64,000 nucleotides of DNA. It comes from Solirubrobacter sp963736505 (lineage in GTDB: Bacteria > Actinomycetota > Thermoleophilia > Solirubrobacterales > Solirubrobacteraceae). The notes under the pieces are model-generated. The model was given only the letters and a program-made list of their open reading frames with translations. It did not search any database and was not told where the DNA came from. Position numbers and translations under genes: made by a program. This document shows positions 48,026 through 56,768 of this stretch, piece after piece. The stretch is from positions 1,860,001 to 1,924,000 of the forward strand of contig CAVTOZ010000003.1 of assembly GCA_963736505.1 (NCBI GenBank), written 5' to 3'. Positions within the stretch are counted from its first letter, which is position 1. Each line of letters starts with the position of its first letter.

Positions 48026-48943
48026 ATGCTCGACCTGAAACGGCTGCGCCTGCTGCGCGAGCTCGCCACGCGCGGGACGATCGGCGCCGTCGCCGAGGCG
48101 CTCTCGTACAGCCCGTCGGCGGTCAGCCAGCAGCTCGCGCAGCTCGAGAAGGAGGCGGGCGTGCCGCTGCTCGAGCGCGCCGGGCGCAACGTGCGGCTGA
48201 CCGCGGCGGCGCAGACGCTCGTCACCCACGCCGACGCGCTGCTGGCGCGCGTCGAGGAGGCCGAGGCCGACCTCGAGGCGACCGCCGACCAGCTCACCGG
48301 CACCGTGCGCGTGGCGACGTTCCAGTCGGCCGGCCTGTACCTGCTCGCGCCGGCGCTCAAGCGGCTCGCCGCCGAGCATGCCGCGCTGCGCGTCGAGGTC
48401 GCCGACGCCGAGCCGGAGACGACGCTGCCGTCGCTCGCGCTGGGCGCCCTCGACCTCGCGCTCGGCGACGAGTACCCGTTCCTGCCGCGGGCGCCCGACC
48501 CGCGCCTGGACGTCGAGCCGCTGCTGCGCGAGCAGTTCCGGCTGATGCTCCCCGCCGGGCACCCGCTCGCGGAAGGCGGCGGCGCCGTCTCGCTCGCCGC
48601 GCTGCGCGACGCGCCGTGGGCGGCCGGCAAGGGCGACAGCCACTACGCCGAGCTGACGGTCCACACCTGCCGCGCGCTGGGCGGCTTCGAGCCCGAGATC
48701 CGCCACCGCTCCAACGACCTGCTGATGCTGCTCGCGCTGGTGGCCAACGGCCAGGCGGTGACGCTGCTGCCCGACCTCGTCGGCGCCGAGCGCGAGCCGG
48801 GCGTCGCGGTGCGCGACATCGCCGAGGGCGAGATCACGCGCACCGTCTTCAGCGCGATCCGCCGCGGCAGCACGCGCCGGCCGGCGCTGATCGCGCTGCG
48901 GGCGGCGCTACGCGAAGAGGCGCGCTTACACTCGATCCGATGA
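48026..48943 (+). CDS. LysR-family transcriptional regulator
   Basis: A 305-residue regulator. The winged helix-turn-helix is at residues 1-60 (LKRLRLLRELATRGTIGAVAEALSYSPSAVSQQLAQLEKEAGVPLLER), followed by the periplasmic-binding-like effector domain. It probably controls the divergent EamA exporter. Its stop overlaps the ATG of the downstream response regulator (ATGA), which links it to a two-component operon. Confidence 0.92.
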   Translation: MLDLKRLRLLRELATRGTIGAVAEALSYSPSAVSQQLAQLEKEAGVPLLERAGRNVRLTAAAQTLVTHADALLARVEEAEADLEATADQLTGTVRVATFQSAGLYLLAPALKRLAAEHAALRVEVADAEPETTLPSLALGALDLALGDEYPFLPRAPDPRLDVEPLLREQFRLMLPAGHPLAEGGGAVSLAALRDAPWAAGKGDSHYAELTVHTCRALGGFEPEIRHRSNDLLMLLALVANGQAVTLLPDLVGAEREPGVAVRDIAEGEITRTVFSAIRRGSTRRPALIALRAALREEARLHSIR

Positions 48944-49605
48944 GCGAGGCGCTGCTGGTGGTGGACGACGACGCGCCGATCCTGCGGATGCTCGCGCGCA
49001 CGCTGACCGCCGAGGGCTACGACGTCGAGGCGGTCGCCGACGGCGGCGCCGCGCTGGCGGCCGTCGAGCGCAGCGTGCCCGACGCGATCGTGCTCGACGT
49101 GACGATGCCCGGGCTCGACGGGCTCGCCGTCACGCGCCGGCTGCGCGCCAAGGGCCTGCGCGTGCCGATCCTGCTGCTGACGGCGCGCGACGCGCTGCGC
49201 GACCGCGTCGACGGCCTCGACGCGGGCGCCGAGGACTATCTCGTGAAGCCGTTCGAGGTCGAGGAGCTGACCGCGCGCGTGCGCGCGCTGCTGCGCCGCA
49301 ACGCGCCGCCGGCCGACCAGCTCGTGTTCGCCGACCTGGCGCTGGAGCCCGAGACGGGCGCCGCCCGCCGCGGCGGGCGCGAGCTCGAGCTCACGCGCCG
49401 GGAGTCCGAGCTGCTCGAGCTGCTGCTGCGCAACGCCCGCGCCGTCGTCACGCGCGAGCGCGCGCTGGAGGAGGTCTGGGGCGGCGAGGGCGAGGCGACG
49501 TCGAACGCCGTCGACCGCTACGTCGCCTACCTGCGCCGCAAGCTCGGCGAGCCGCCGCTGATCCACACGGTGCGCGGCGTCGGGTTCCGGCTCGACCGGG
49601 CATGA
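48940..49605 (+). CDS. OmpR-family response regulator (MprA-like)
   Basis: A 221-residue regulator. Receiver domain with VVDDDAPILRML, phospho-Asp in IVLDVTMPGLDGL, LLTARDALRD and YLVKPFEVEEL; winged helix ending HTVRGVGFRLD. It overlaps LysR upstream and its kinase downstream by 4 bases each. The size and sequence pattern recall MprA-type regulators. Confidence 0.93.
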   Translation: MSEALLVVDDDAPILRMLARTLTAEGYDVEAVADGGAALAAVERSVPDAIVLDVTMPGLDGLAVTRRLRAKGLRVPILLLTARDALRDRVDGLDAGAEDYLVKPFEVEELTARVRALLRRNAPPADQLVFADLALEPETGAARRGGRELELTRRESELLELLLRNARAVVTRERALEEVWGGEGEATSNAVDRYVAYLRRKLGEPPLIHTVRGVGFRLDRA

Positions 49606-50933
49606 GTCTTCGGACGCGCGTCGCGGCGGCCGCCGCGGCCGCGATCGTGCTGGCGGTGCTGCTGCTCGTGATCGCGGTGCCGAAGCTGCTCGCGCGCGAG
49701 CTGCGCGGCTCGCTCGACGACTCGCTGCGCCGGCGCGCGGCCGACGTCGCGCAGCTGAACGCGTCGGCGCCGGCCGAGCTGACGCAGCCCGGCGCGCTGG
49801 AGGGCCGGCTGACCGGCGGCTCGCTGTACGTGCAGGTGCTCGACCGCAGCGGGCGGCTCGTCGTGCGCTCGAGCGCGCTCGGCGGCCGCGTGCTGCCCGA
49901 CGACGGCGCCGTGCGCGGCGCGCTGCAGGACCGCCGCCCCGCGTTCGCCGACGCCGCGCTCGGCTCGGAGGCGGTGCGGCTCTACGCCGCGCCGCTCGGC
50001 TCGCTGAGCGGCGGCCCGGGCGCCGGCGGCGCCGTGATCGTGGCCGGCTCGACGGCCGACATCGACCACACCGTCGCCCGCGCGCGCACGCTGGTCGCCC
50101 TGTGCGCGCTGGCGGCGGGCCTGCTCGCGGCCGCGCTCGCCACGCTGCTGACCCGGCGCGCGCTGCGGCCGCTGACGCGCCTGTCCTCGGGCGCGCGGGC
50201 GATCGAGCGCTCCGGCGACGCGTCCGAGCGGCTCCCGCTGCCCGCCAGCCACGACGAGGTCGGCCAGCTCGCGGACACGCTGAACGCGATGCTCGCCTCG
50301 CTCGAGCGCGCCCGCGAGGCCGAGCACCGCTTCGTCGGCGACGCCTCGCACGAGCTGCGCACGCCGCTGACCGCGCTGCGGGGGAACGCGGCCTACGTCG
50401 TCCGCCACGGCGCCGATCCGGCCGTGCTGGCCGAGATCGAGGCCGACGCCGCGCGGCTGGCGGCGCTGCTCGACGACCTGCTGGCGCTTGCGCGCGAGGA
50501 CGCCGCGGCGCCGCTGCAGGGCGAGCCCGTCGACCTCGTCCAGCTCGCCGACGACGCCGGCGCCGACGAGGTCGTGGTCGTCCGGCCGGGCGTCGTCTAC
50601 GCGGAGCGCCCGGCGCTCGTGCGCGCCGTCGGCAACCTCGTGCGCAACGCGCACCGCCACGGGCAAGGCCGGATCACGATCACCGTCGACGGCGGCGCGA
50701 TCAGCGTCGCCGACGAGGGCCCCGGCCCGCGCGATCCTGAGCGCGCGTTCGAGCGCTTCTGGCGCGAAGGCGGCGAGGGATCCGGCCTCGGCCTCGCGAT
50801 CGTGCGGGCGATCGCCGAGCGCCACGGCGGCACCGTGACCGTCGACGGCTCGCGCTTCACGATCGCTATCAAGGAGTTGTCAGAGATCGCGCGTACAACT
50901 GCGTCGTCCACTCCCGAAGGACCCTCCCCATGA
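49602..50933 (+). CDS. Sensor histidine kinase (MprB-like)
   Basis: A 443-residue kinase with membrane helix 1 (AAAAIVLAVLLLVIAVPKLL), an extracytoplasmic domain of about 120 residues, helix 2 (LVALCALAAGLLAAALATLL), a HAMP linker, HisKA (FVGDASHELRTPLTAL) and HATPase (NLVRNAHRHG, DEGPGP, GSGLGLAIVRAIAERHGG). It is partner of the preceding regulator, and its stop overlaps the ATG of an exported protein gene. It may sense envelope stress. Confidence 0.92.
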   Translation: MSLRTRVAAAAAAAIVLAVLLLVIAVPKLLARELRGSLDDSLRRRAADVAQLNASAPAELTQPGALEGRLTGGSLYVQVLDRSGRLVVRSSALGGRVLPDDGAVRGALQDRRPAFADAALGSEAVRLYAAPLGSLSGGPGAGGAVIVAGSTADIDHTVARARTLVALCALAAGLLAAALATLLTRRALRPLTRLSSGARAIERSGDASERLPLPASHDEVGQLADTLNAMLASLERAREAEHRFVGDASHELRTPLTALRGNAAYVVRHGADPAVLAEIEADAARLAALLDDLLALAREDAAAPLQGEPVDLVQLADDAGADEVVVVRPGVVYAERPALVRAVGNLVRNAHRHGQGRITITVDGGAISVADEGPGPRDPERAFERFWREGGEGSGLGLAIVRAIAERHGGTVTVDGSRFTIAIKELSEIARTTASSTPEGPSP

Positions 50934-52088
50934 GACGACTCCGCACCGCTTCCTCCCGCACCCTCGCCCTCATCAGCGCCGCCGTGGTCGCGATCGCGCT
51001 CGGCGCGGTCGGCATCGCCCAGGCCGTCGGCGGCGCCGGTGCTCCCCCGGCCAAGCCGCTGGCGAACGCGCTCTACGACGCGTCGCACGCGCCGGCCGTG
51101 CAGGGCATCACCGCCCGCATCCACTTCACCAACAACCTGCTCCCGTCCGGCGCGCTGCCCGAGGGCAGCGGCTCGCCGGTCCTGACCGGCGCCGACGGCC
51201 GCCTGTGGCTGACCCAGGACGGGCGCTTCCGGCTCGAGCTCCAGTCCGACGCCGGCGACGCCCAGATCGTCTCCGACGGCAAGCGCTTCAGCGTCTACGA
51301 CGGCACGTCGAACACGACGTACACCGGCACGCTGCCGCAGAGCCAGGACAGCGCCAAGTCCGATCACGCCGCGCCCAGCCTCGACGCGATCAAGCAGGGC
51401 CTCGCCAAGCTCGGCGCGATGTGGGACCTCTCCGGCGCCGACCCGGGCACCACCGCCGGGCAGCCGAGCTACACCGTCCGGATCGCGCCGAAGGACGACG
51501 GCGGCCTGCTCGGCGCCGCCGAGCTCGCCTGGGACGCCTCGCACGGCGTCCCGCTGCGCGCCGCCGTCTACGCGCAGGGCCAGTCGAGCCCGGTGCTCGA
51601 GCTCGCCGCGACCCAGATCTCCTACGGCAAGATCGCCGCCGGCGACGTGGCGGCCACGCCGCCGGCCGGCGCGCAAGACCGTCGAGCTGAACCCGAGCAT
51701 GGGCGTCGACGCCCACGGCAAGCCGGCCGAGGCCCACGGGCTGGCCGCGGTCCAGAAGCAGGTCGGCTTCACCGTCAGCGCGCCCGACACGCTCGCCGGG
51801 CTTCCCCGCCGCGACGTCTCGCTCGTGCGCGCCGGCGGCGAGAACGGCGCGATCGCCACCTACGGCCGCGGCCTCGGCGCGATCGTCGTGATCCAGGCCA
51901 AGGCGTCGCCGTCCACCGGCAAGGGCAGCCTGCGCCTGCCGCAGGTCAACATCGACGGCGCGACCGGCAGCGAGCTCGCGACCGCGCTCGGCACCGTCGT
52001 GACGTTCGACCGCAACGGCGTCTCGTACACGGTGCTCGGCTCGGTCCCGCCGCTGGCCGCCGAGAACGCCGCGCGGGGCCTGCAGTGA
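50930..52088 (+). pseudogene. Membrane-anchored LolA/DUF2092-like protein, frameshifted
   Basis: The first 245 codons give an N-terminal membrane anchor (TLALISAAVVAIALGAVGIAQAVGG) and beta-rich LolA-like sequence (GRLWLTQDGRFRLELQSDAGDAQIVSDGKRFSVYDG) up to TPPAGA. The family-like continuation (KTVELNPSMGVDAHG to the stop at 52088) is in the +1 frame, from about 51675. One extra base, or two missing, lies between 51665 and 51674. The stop of the second frame overlaps the ABC ATPase GTG. It could be a real frameshift mutation or an assembly error. Confidence 0.7.
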
Positions 52089-53038
52089 CCGTCCCCGCGG
52101 TAGAGACGCGCGGACTGGTCAAGCGCTACGGGCACGTCACGGCCGTCGACCACGTGGACCTGACCGTCCGCGCCGGCGACGTCTACGGCTACCTCGGCCC
52201 CAACGGCGCCGGCAAGACCACGTCGCTGCGGATGCTGCTCGGGCTGATCCGGCCCGACGAGGGCACCGCCAAGCTGTTCGGCCGCGACCCGATGCTCGAG
52301 GGCGTGCGCGCCCTCGACGGGGTCGCGGGGTTCGTCGAGGCGCCGCGCTTCTACCCGTACATGACCGGCCGCCGCAACCTCGAGCTCGTCGCCGCCCTCG
52401 ACGGCGGCGACGCCGCCGAGCGGATCGACTCGGCGCTGGAGACCGTCGACCTCGACAAGCGCCAGCACGACAAGGTCAAGGGCTACTCGCACGGCATGCG
52501 CCAGCGGCTCGGGATCGCGGGAGCACTGCTGCGCGATCCGCGCCTGCTGCTGCTCGACGAGCCGACCACCGGCCTCGATCCCGCGGGCATGCGCGACATG
52601 CGCGTGCTCGTGCACCGGCTCGCCGAGGCGGGCATGACGGTGCTGCTCTCCTCGCACCTGATGAGCGAGGTCGAGGAGCTGTGCGACCGCGTCGCGATCG
52701 TCGCGCGCGGGCGCGTGATCCACGAGGGCTCGCTGACGGAGCTGATCGCCAGCACGGCCGGGCGCTACGAGCTGCGCACGACCGACGACGACCGCGCGAT
52801 CGTGCTGGCCGCCGCCGCGCAGGGCATCGGCGACATCGCGCCCGCCGCGCGCGGGATCACGTTCACCGGCGACGAGCGTGCCGTCGCGGCGCTGTCGCTC
52901 GACCTCGCCCAGGCCGGGATCGGCCTGCAGGCGCTCGTCCCGCGCACGGCGACGCTCGAGGAGCTGTTCTTCCGCCTCACCGAAGGCGACGAGGACCGGC
53001 CCCCGCTGCGCGTGATCGAATCCAGGAGGGCGGCATGA
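52085..53038 (+). CDS. ABC transporter ATP-binding protein
   Basis: A 317-residue ATPase of the DrrA/NatA (ABC-2 type) class. Walker A is GPNGAGKTTS, the Q-loop region FVEAPRFYPYMTGRRNL, signature YSHGMRQRLGIAGALL, Walker B LLLLDEPTTGLDPAGM and switch SSHLMSEVEEL. The C-terminal 90 residues are the usual extension. GTG 52085 overlaps the end of the preceding gene. It works with the downstream permease to export a lipid, drug or peptide. Confidence 0.93.
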   Translation: MTVPAVETRGLVKRYGHVTAVDHVDLTVRAGDVYGYLGPNGAGKTTSLRMLLGLIRPDEGTAKLFGRDPMLEGVRALDGVAGFVEAPRFYPYMTGRRNLELVAALDGGDAAERIDSALETVDLDKRQHDKVKGYSHGMRQRLGIAGALLRDPRLLLLDEPTTGLDPAGMRDMRVLVHRLAEAGMTVLLSSHLMSEVEELCDRVAIVARGRVIHEGSLTELIASTAGRYELRTTDDDRAIVLAAAAQGIGDIAPAARGITFTGDERAVAALSLDLAQAGIGLQALVPRTATLEELFFRLTEGDEDRPPLRVIESRRAA

Positions 53039-53886
53039 CCGCGATCGCCGCACCGCTCCCCCGCACCCGGCGCCCCGGTGTCGGCACGATCTACCGCTGG
53101 GAGCTGATCAAGCTGCGGGCGCAGAAGCGCACCTACATGGGGCTCGGCGCCTCGGTGCTGGTGCCCGTCATCTTCATCGTCGCGCTGCTGACCGGCGACG
53201 GCGGGCCGGAGGACATCCCGTTCGGGCGCTACGTGCGCGACTCCGGCCTGGCGATCCCGCTCGTCGGCCTGTTCTTCGGCTCGATCTGGTTCTTCCCGCT
53301 GGTCACCTCGCTGGTGGCGGGCGACATCGTCGCGGCCGAGGACGGCAACGGGACGCTGAAGACGATCCTCACGCGCTCCGTCGACCGCTGGCAGATCTTC
53401 GCCGGCAAGACGCTCACGGCGCTCACCTACACGTTCGCCTGCCTGGTCGTGTTCGTCGTCGTCGGGCTCGTGATCGGCGGCCTGATCTGGGGCTTCAACC
53501 CGCTGATCTCCCTCTCGGGCACGCGGATCTCGGTCGGGCGCGGGCTGGAGCTGATGGCCGCCGGCAGCCTCGCCTACTTCATGCCGATGATCGCGGTGAC
53601 GGCGATCGCGCTGATGCTCTCGACGCTGTCGCGCAACTCCGCGGCCGCGGTCGTGGGGACGCTGATGGCGTCGCTGATCATGCAGCTGCTGGGCGCGATC
53701 AACGCGCTCAGCTTCCTGCACCCGTACCTGCTCTCCGAGCAGTTCAACGCGTGGCAGGGGTTCCTGCGCGAGCCGATCGACTGGGCGCCGATCGGACACG
53801 CGGCCTGGGTGTCGGCGCTGTACGCGATCCCCTGCCTGGCGGTGTCATTCACCTCGTTCCTGCGCCGCGACGTGGCCGGGGGCTGA
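53035..53886 (+). CDS. ABC-2 type transporter permease
   Basis: A 283-residue membrane protein with six hydrophobic segments and the ABC-2 feature of a cytoplasmic N-terminus followed by RWELIKLRAQKRTYMGLG. A loop with EDGNGTLKTILTRSVDRWQIFAGKTL carries the conserved coupling region. The ATG overlaps the ATPase stop (ATGA). It is last of the six-gene chain that begins at the LysR gene. Three hairpins follow. Confidence 0.9.
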   Translation: MTAIAAPLPRTRRPGVGTIYRWELIKLRAQKRTYMGLGASVLVPVIFIVALLTGDGGPEDIPFGRYVRDSGLAIPLVGLFFGSIWFFPLVTSLVAGDIVAAEDGNGTLKTILTRSVDRWQIFAGKTLTALTYTFACLVVFVVVGLVIGGLIWGFNPLISLSGTRISVGRGLELMAAGSLAYFMPMIAVTAIALMLSTLSRNSAAAVVGTLMASLIMQLLGAINALSFLHPYLLSEQFNAWQGFLREPIDWAPIGHAAWVSALYAIPCLAVSFTSFLRRDVAGG

Positions 53887-53914
53887 CGACGCTCGCCCTG
53901 CGGGCTCGCGTCGT
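53886..53914. terminator. Hairpin 1 of a three-hairpin terminator block
   Basis: ACGACGC (53886-53892) pairs with GCGTCGT (53908-53914), with an inner stem GCCC-TGC-GGGC. It starts at the stop of the ABC permease. Works in either orientation between the convergent genes. Confidence 0.6.
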
Positions 53915-53915
53915 T

Positions 53916-53945
53916 GGGAGTGTTCGCCCAGAGGGCGAAACTCCC
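53916..53945. terminator. Hairpin 2 of the block
   Basis: GGGAGT (53916-53921) pairs with ACTCCC (53940-53945), and TTCGCCC (53923-53929) with GGGCGAA (53933-53939), leaving one bulged G and loop AGA. A 13-base-pair stem. Confidence 0.6.
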
Positions 53946-53957
53946 GCGGCGGCGGCA

Positions 53958-53981
53958 GGCCGGGGGCGCGAACCCCCGGCC
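53958..53981. terminator. Hairpin 3 of the block
   Basis: GGCCGGGGG (53958-53966) pairs perfectly with CCCCCGGCC (53973-53981) across loop CGCGAA. It lies 11 bases beyond the minus-strand stop at 53992. Confidence 0.6.
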
Positions 53982-53991
53982 CCGGCCGGCC

Positions 53992-56688
53992 CTACGGCTG
54001 CGTCGTGCTGAGCGTGAAGGTCAGCGTCTTCGAGTAGCTGCCCGTGCGCAGCGCGTCGGTCGCGCCGATGTGCTGGCGGAACGTGATCGTCGCCGGCGAG
54101 TTCGACACCGGCGCGCTCCACGTGTTGGGCGCGATCTCCACGCGCAGGGCCTCCGGCAGCGAGAACGCCCCGTTGGTCAGGTGGCCTGGATCCGAGACCG
54201 TCAGCGAAGCGCTGCCGGCCGTCGAGATGATGTTCGCCGACGTCGACGCGGTGTACTCCGCGGCGGTGCCGGGGACGAAGCCGCCGAACGTCGCCGGCGC
54301 GCCCAGCGTCAGCGACAGCGTCGCCGGCACCGCGCCGCCCACGCCGCCCTGCACGGGCGTCTCGACCGTCACGCCGGTCGTCGTCAGCGTCGCGCAGGAG
54401 CCCGTCTTCGGCGCCCCCAGCGCGTTCGCGGCGCCGAAGTCGTCGACGCTGCCCGAGCAGTCGAGCTGGCGGTAGATGCGGTTGCCCGCGAGCTTGACCG
54501 TGCCCGCGTTGCCGGCCAGCTTCAGCCCGCCGTCGAGCTTGGCGCCCGTGATCGTCGTGTCGCCGGTCGTGCCGGAGACGTCGGTCGAGCCGAGCACCGT
54601 GGCGCCGATCAGCTGCAGCGCGCCGGCGCCGGCCGACTTGACCCAGCCGTCGATCTTCGCGCCGTTGGAGGCCACCAGCGAGCCGCCGGACCGGACCTCG
54701 ACGGCCCCGCCGACATGCGCGCCGTCCAGGCACGTCACGCCGCGGTCGACCACGAGGCTGCCGGGCTTCTCGCCGGTCAGCGTGGTCATGCAGGCGGCCA
54801 GCGCGCCCGGCAGGACCGTCGCCTTGAACTCGCCGGCCTGGCCGATGTTGCCGGCCGCGTCCTGGGCGTGGTGCTCGACGACGTGCGTGCCGTACCCGGG
54901 CTTGAAGTCCGGGTAGGCCTGCTCGAACGGCGCCTTGGACATGCCGCCGGTGCCGAGGCTGCCGTAGATCAGGTTCTTGATGATCGTGCCGCTCGGCGTG
55001 AACAGGTAGGGCGTGCCGTCCGGCGCGTCCGGCCAGCCGAAGTAGTTGAACCAGCCGTCGTGGTCGAGCCGGAACTCCGGCACGACGTAGCCGGGCTCGT
55101 TGTCGTGCGACGTCAGGCCCATCGTGAACTGCTCGAAGTAGACGTTGTGCGTCTCGGACGCCGGCAGCGTCACGAGCGGCTTGGACAGCTGGACGGCGGT
55201 CGTCGGGTCGACGTTGTCGATCGTCCAGCTGCGCGTCTCAGAGCCCGCGCCGGCGGGATCGGTGACGGTCGCCGACAGCGTGTGGTTGCCGGTCGACAGG
55301 TCCGGCAGCTTGAAGTTGCGGCTGTTGGACGGGTTCGCCACGGCCTGGCCGTCGAGCTTCCAGGCCACGTCGAGCACGTGGTCGAGCGCGTGCGGCACCT
55401 CGACCCAGACGACCGTGCCGCGGCCGACGTCCTCGTTGGTCGGCGTCGAGCCGCTGAACGACGGCGTGACCGCCGGGCCGGGCGGGGACGGCGTCGCGCC
55501 GACCGTCCACGTGCGCGTTTGCGTCATCGCCGCCGAGTCGCGGATCGCCGGGTCGCGGACGAAGTCGGTCGGGTCGACCACGGTCACCGAGACCGTGTCG
55601 CCCGCCGCCGGGTGCAGGTCGGCGAGCTTGAGGTTGCGCGAGTTGCCGGTGTTCGCGATCGCCGTGCCGTTGAGCTTCCAGGTGACGTTGAGCTCCTGGT
55701 AGGCCGGGTGGCCGGTGTCGACCCACAGCACGTCAGTCGGCCCGACGGTGCCCGCGGGCGTCGACGCGAGCGCCATCGCGTTGGTGTTGCGGCGCCCGGA
55801 GATCCGCTGCGCCATCTTCTCGCGGCCGACCTGGTCGAAGTGATTGCCGAGCCAGCGCATGATCGAGTGCTGGCTCGGGCGCCAGATGCCCGAGGAGTTC
55901 GTGTTGCCGCTCTCGTAGCGGCCGATCACGCCGCCGGACTCGCTCTCGTCGCCGAGCCAGCGCCACCACTTGGTGTGGTTGGTCAGCATCTGCTCGATCG
56001 TCTGCAGCGTGTGGTGGACCGAGCTCGGCTCGCCGCCGCGGTACGCCCCGCCCGGGACGTTGCGGGTGGAGTACGGGTACTCGTCCTGCAGGCCGCCGAG
56101 CGAATGGCCGAGCTCGTGCGGGGAGATCAGCGGGCCCTGCGGCGCGCCGCCGGACGTCGTCGCGTCGGTGCCGCCGATGCCGCCGTACGTGTTCGTGTTG
56201 GCGAGCGTGAGCGTCTGGCGGTTGGCCGTCGTGACGCCCGGGATCATCGCCGCGTAGGCGTTCAGCGCGGCCGTGCCGCCGGTGCCGAACGTGATGCCGC
56301 GCGCGTCGAACGGCGCCGGGCAGGTCGCCTGGTACTGCAGGTGCAGCGGCGTGTCGCGCTTGACGTTGCCGTCATCCGGGTCGCAGGTGATGCCGGAGAC
56401 GCCCGACACGACCTCGATCCGGTAGACGTTGAAGTAGCTGCGGTACGTCTTGTACGGCTCGATGCTCCACTGGATGTTCAGGTGCTTGTCGACCTGGTCG
56501 CGGAACTTCTGCATCTCGCCGGCCGTGTAGCCGTCGCCGAGGATCAGCAGGTTCAGCCGCTGATCCGGCGGACCGGTGACCTGGATCGGCACCACCGTGG
56601 CGCTCCCTGGCGCCTGTGCGTGCGCGGCCCCCGGCAGCGCCAGCATCGCCAACGCGGCCAGCGCCGCACCCCTCTTACCCAACCCCAT
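53992..56688 (-). CDS. Secreted M64 metallopeptidase with Ig-like and beta-helix-like regions
   Basis: An 898-residue exported protein. Residues 1-25 are a signal peptide (MGLGKRGAALAALAMLALPGAAHA). The M64 peptidase domain (about 35-330) has HELGHSLGGLQDEY at 191-204, supplying the zinc His pair. Two Ig-like segments follow, each opening with a 'LNVTWKLNG' or 'LDVAWKLDG' strand. A stretch with regular 'GGAVEVRSGGSLVASNG' periodicity and paired Cys suggests a beta-helix. ATG 56688 follows GGAGGAG. It could attack glycoproteins or immunoglobulin-like proteins; natural substrate unknown. Confidence 0.85.
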   Translation of the reverse strand: MGLGKRGAALAALAMLALPGAAHAQAPGSATVVPIQVTGPPDQRLNLLILGDGYTAGEMQKFRDQVDKHLNIQWSIEPYKTYRSYFNVYRIEVVSGVSGITCDPDDGNVKRDTPLHLQYQATCPAPFDARGITFGTGGTAALNAYAAMIPGVTTANRQTLTLANTNTYGGIGGTDATTSGGAPQGPLISPHELGHSLGGLQDEYPYSTRNVPGGAYRGGEPSSVHHTLQTIEQMLTNHTKWWRWLGDESESGGVIGRYESGNTNSSGIWRPSQHSIMRWLGNHFDQVGREKMAQRISGRRNTNAMALASTPAGTVGPTDVLWVDTGHPAYQELNVTWKLNGTAIANTGNSRNLKLADLHPAAGDTVSVTVVDPTDFVRDPAIRDSAAMTQTRTWTVGATPSPPGPAVTPSFSGSTPTNEDVGRGTVVWVEVPHALDHVLDVAWKLDGQAVANPSNSRNFKLPDLSTGNHTLSATVTDPAGAGSETRSWTIDNVDPTTAVQLSKPLVTLPASETHNVYFEQFTMGLTSHDNEPGYVVPEFRLDHDGWFNYFGWPDAPDGTPYLFTPSGTIIKNLIYGSLGTGGMSKAPFEQAYPDFKPGYGTHVVEHHAQDAAGNIGQAGEFKATVLPGALAACMTTLTGEKPGSLVVDRGVTCLDGAHVGGAVEVRSGGSLVASNGAKIDGWVKSAGAGALQLIGATVLGSTDVSGTTGDTTITGAKLDGGLKLAGNAGTVKLAGNRIYRQLDCSGSVDDFGAANALGAPKTGSCATLTTTGVTVETPVQGGVGGAVPATLSLTLGAPATFGGFVPGTAAEYTASTSANIISTAGSASLTVSDPGHLTNGAFSLPEALRVEIAPNTWSAPVSNSPATITFRQHIGATDALRTGSYSKTLTFTLSTTQP

Positions 56689-56768
56689 TGCGCTCCTCCG
56701 ACGTCGTGTCGTAGATGCGCGGAACCTATTCGACCGGATCTCACCCGGTCTTCTGACATCTGGCGGAA

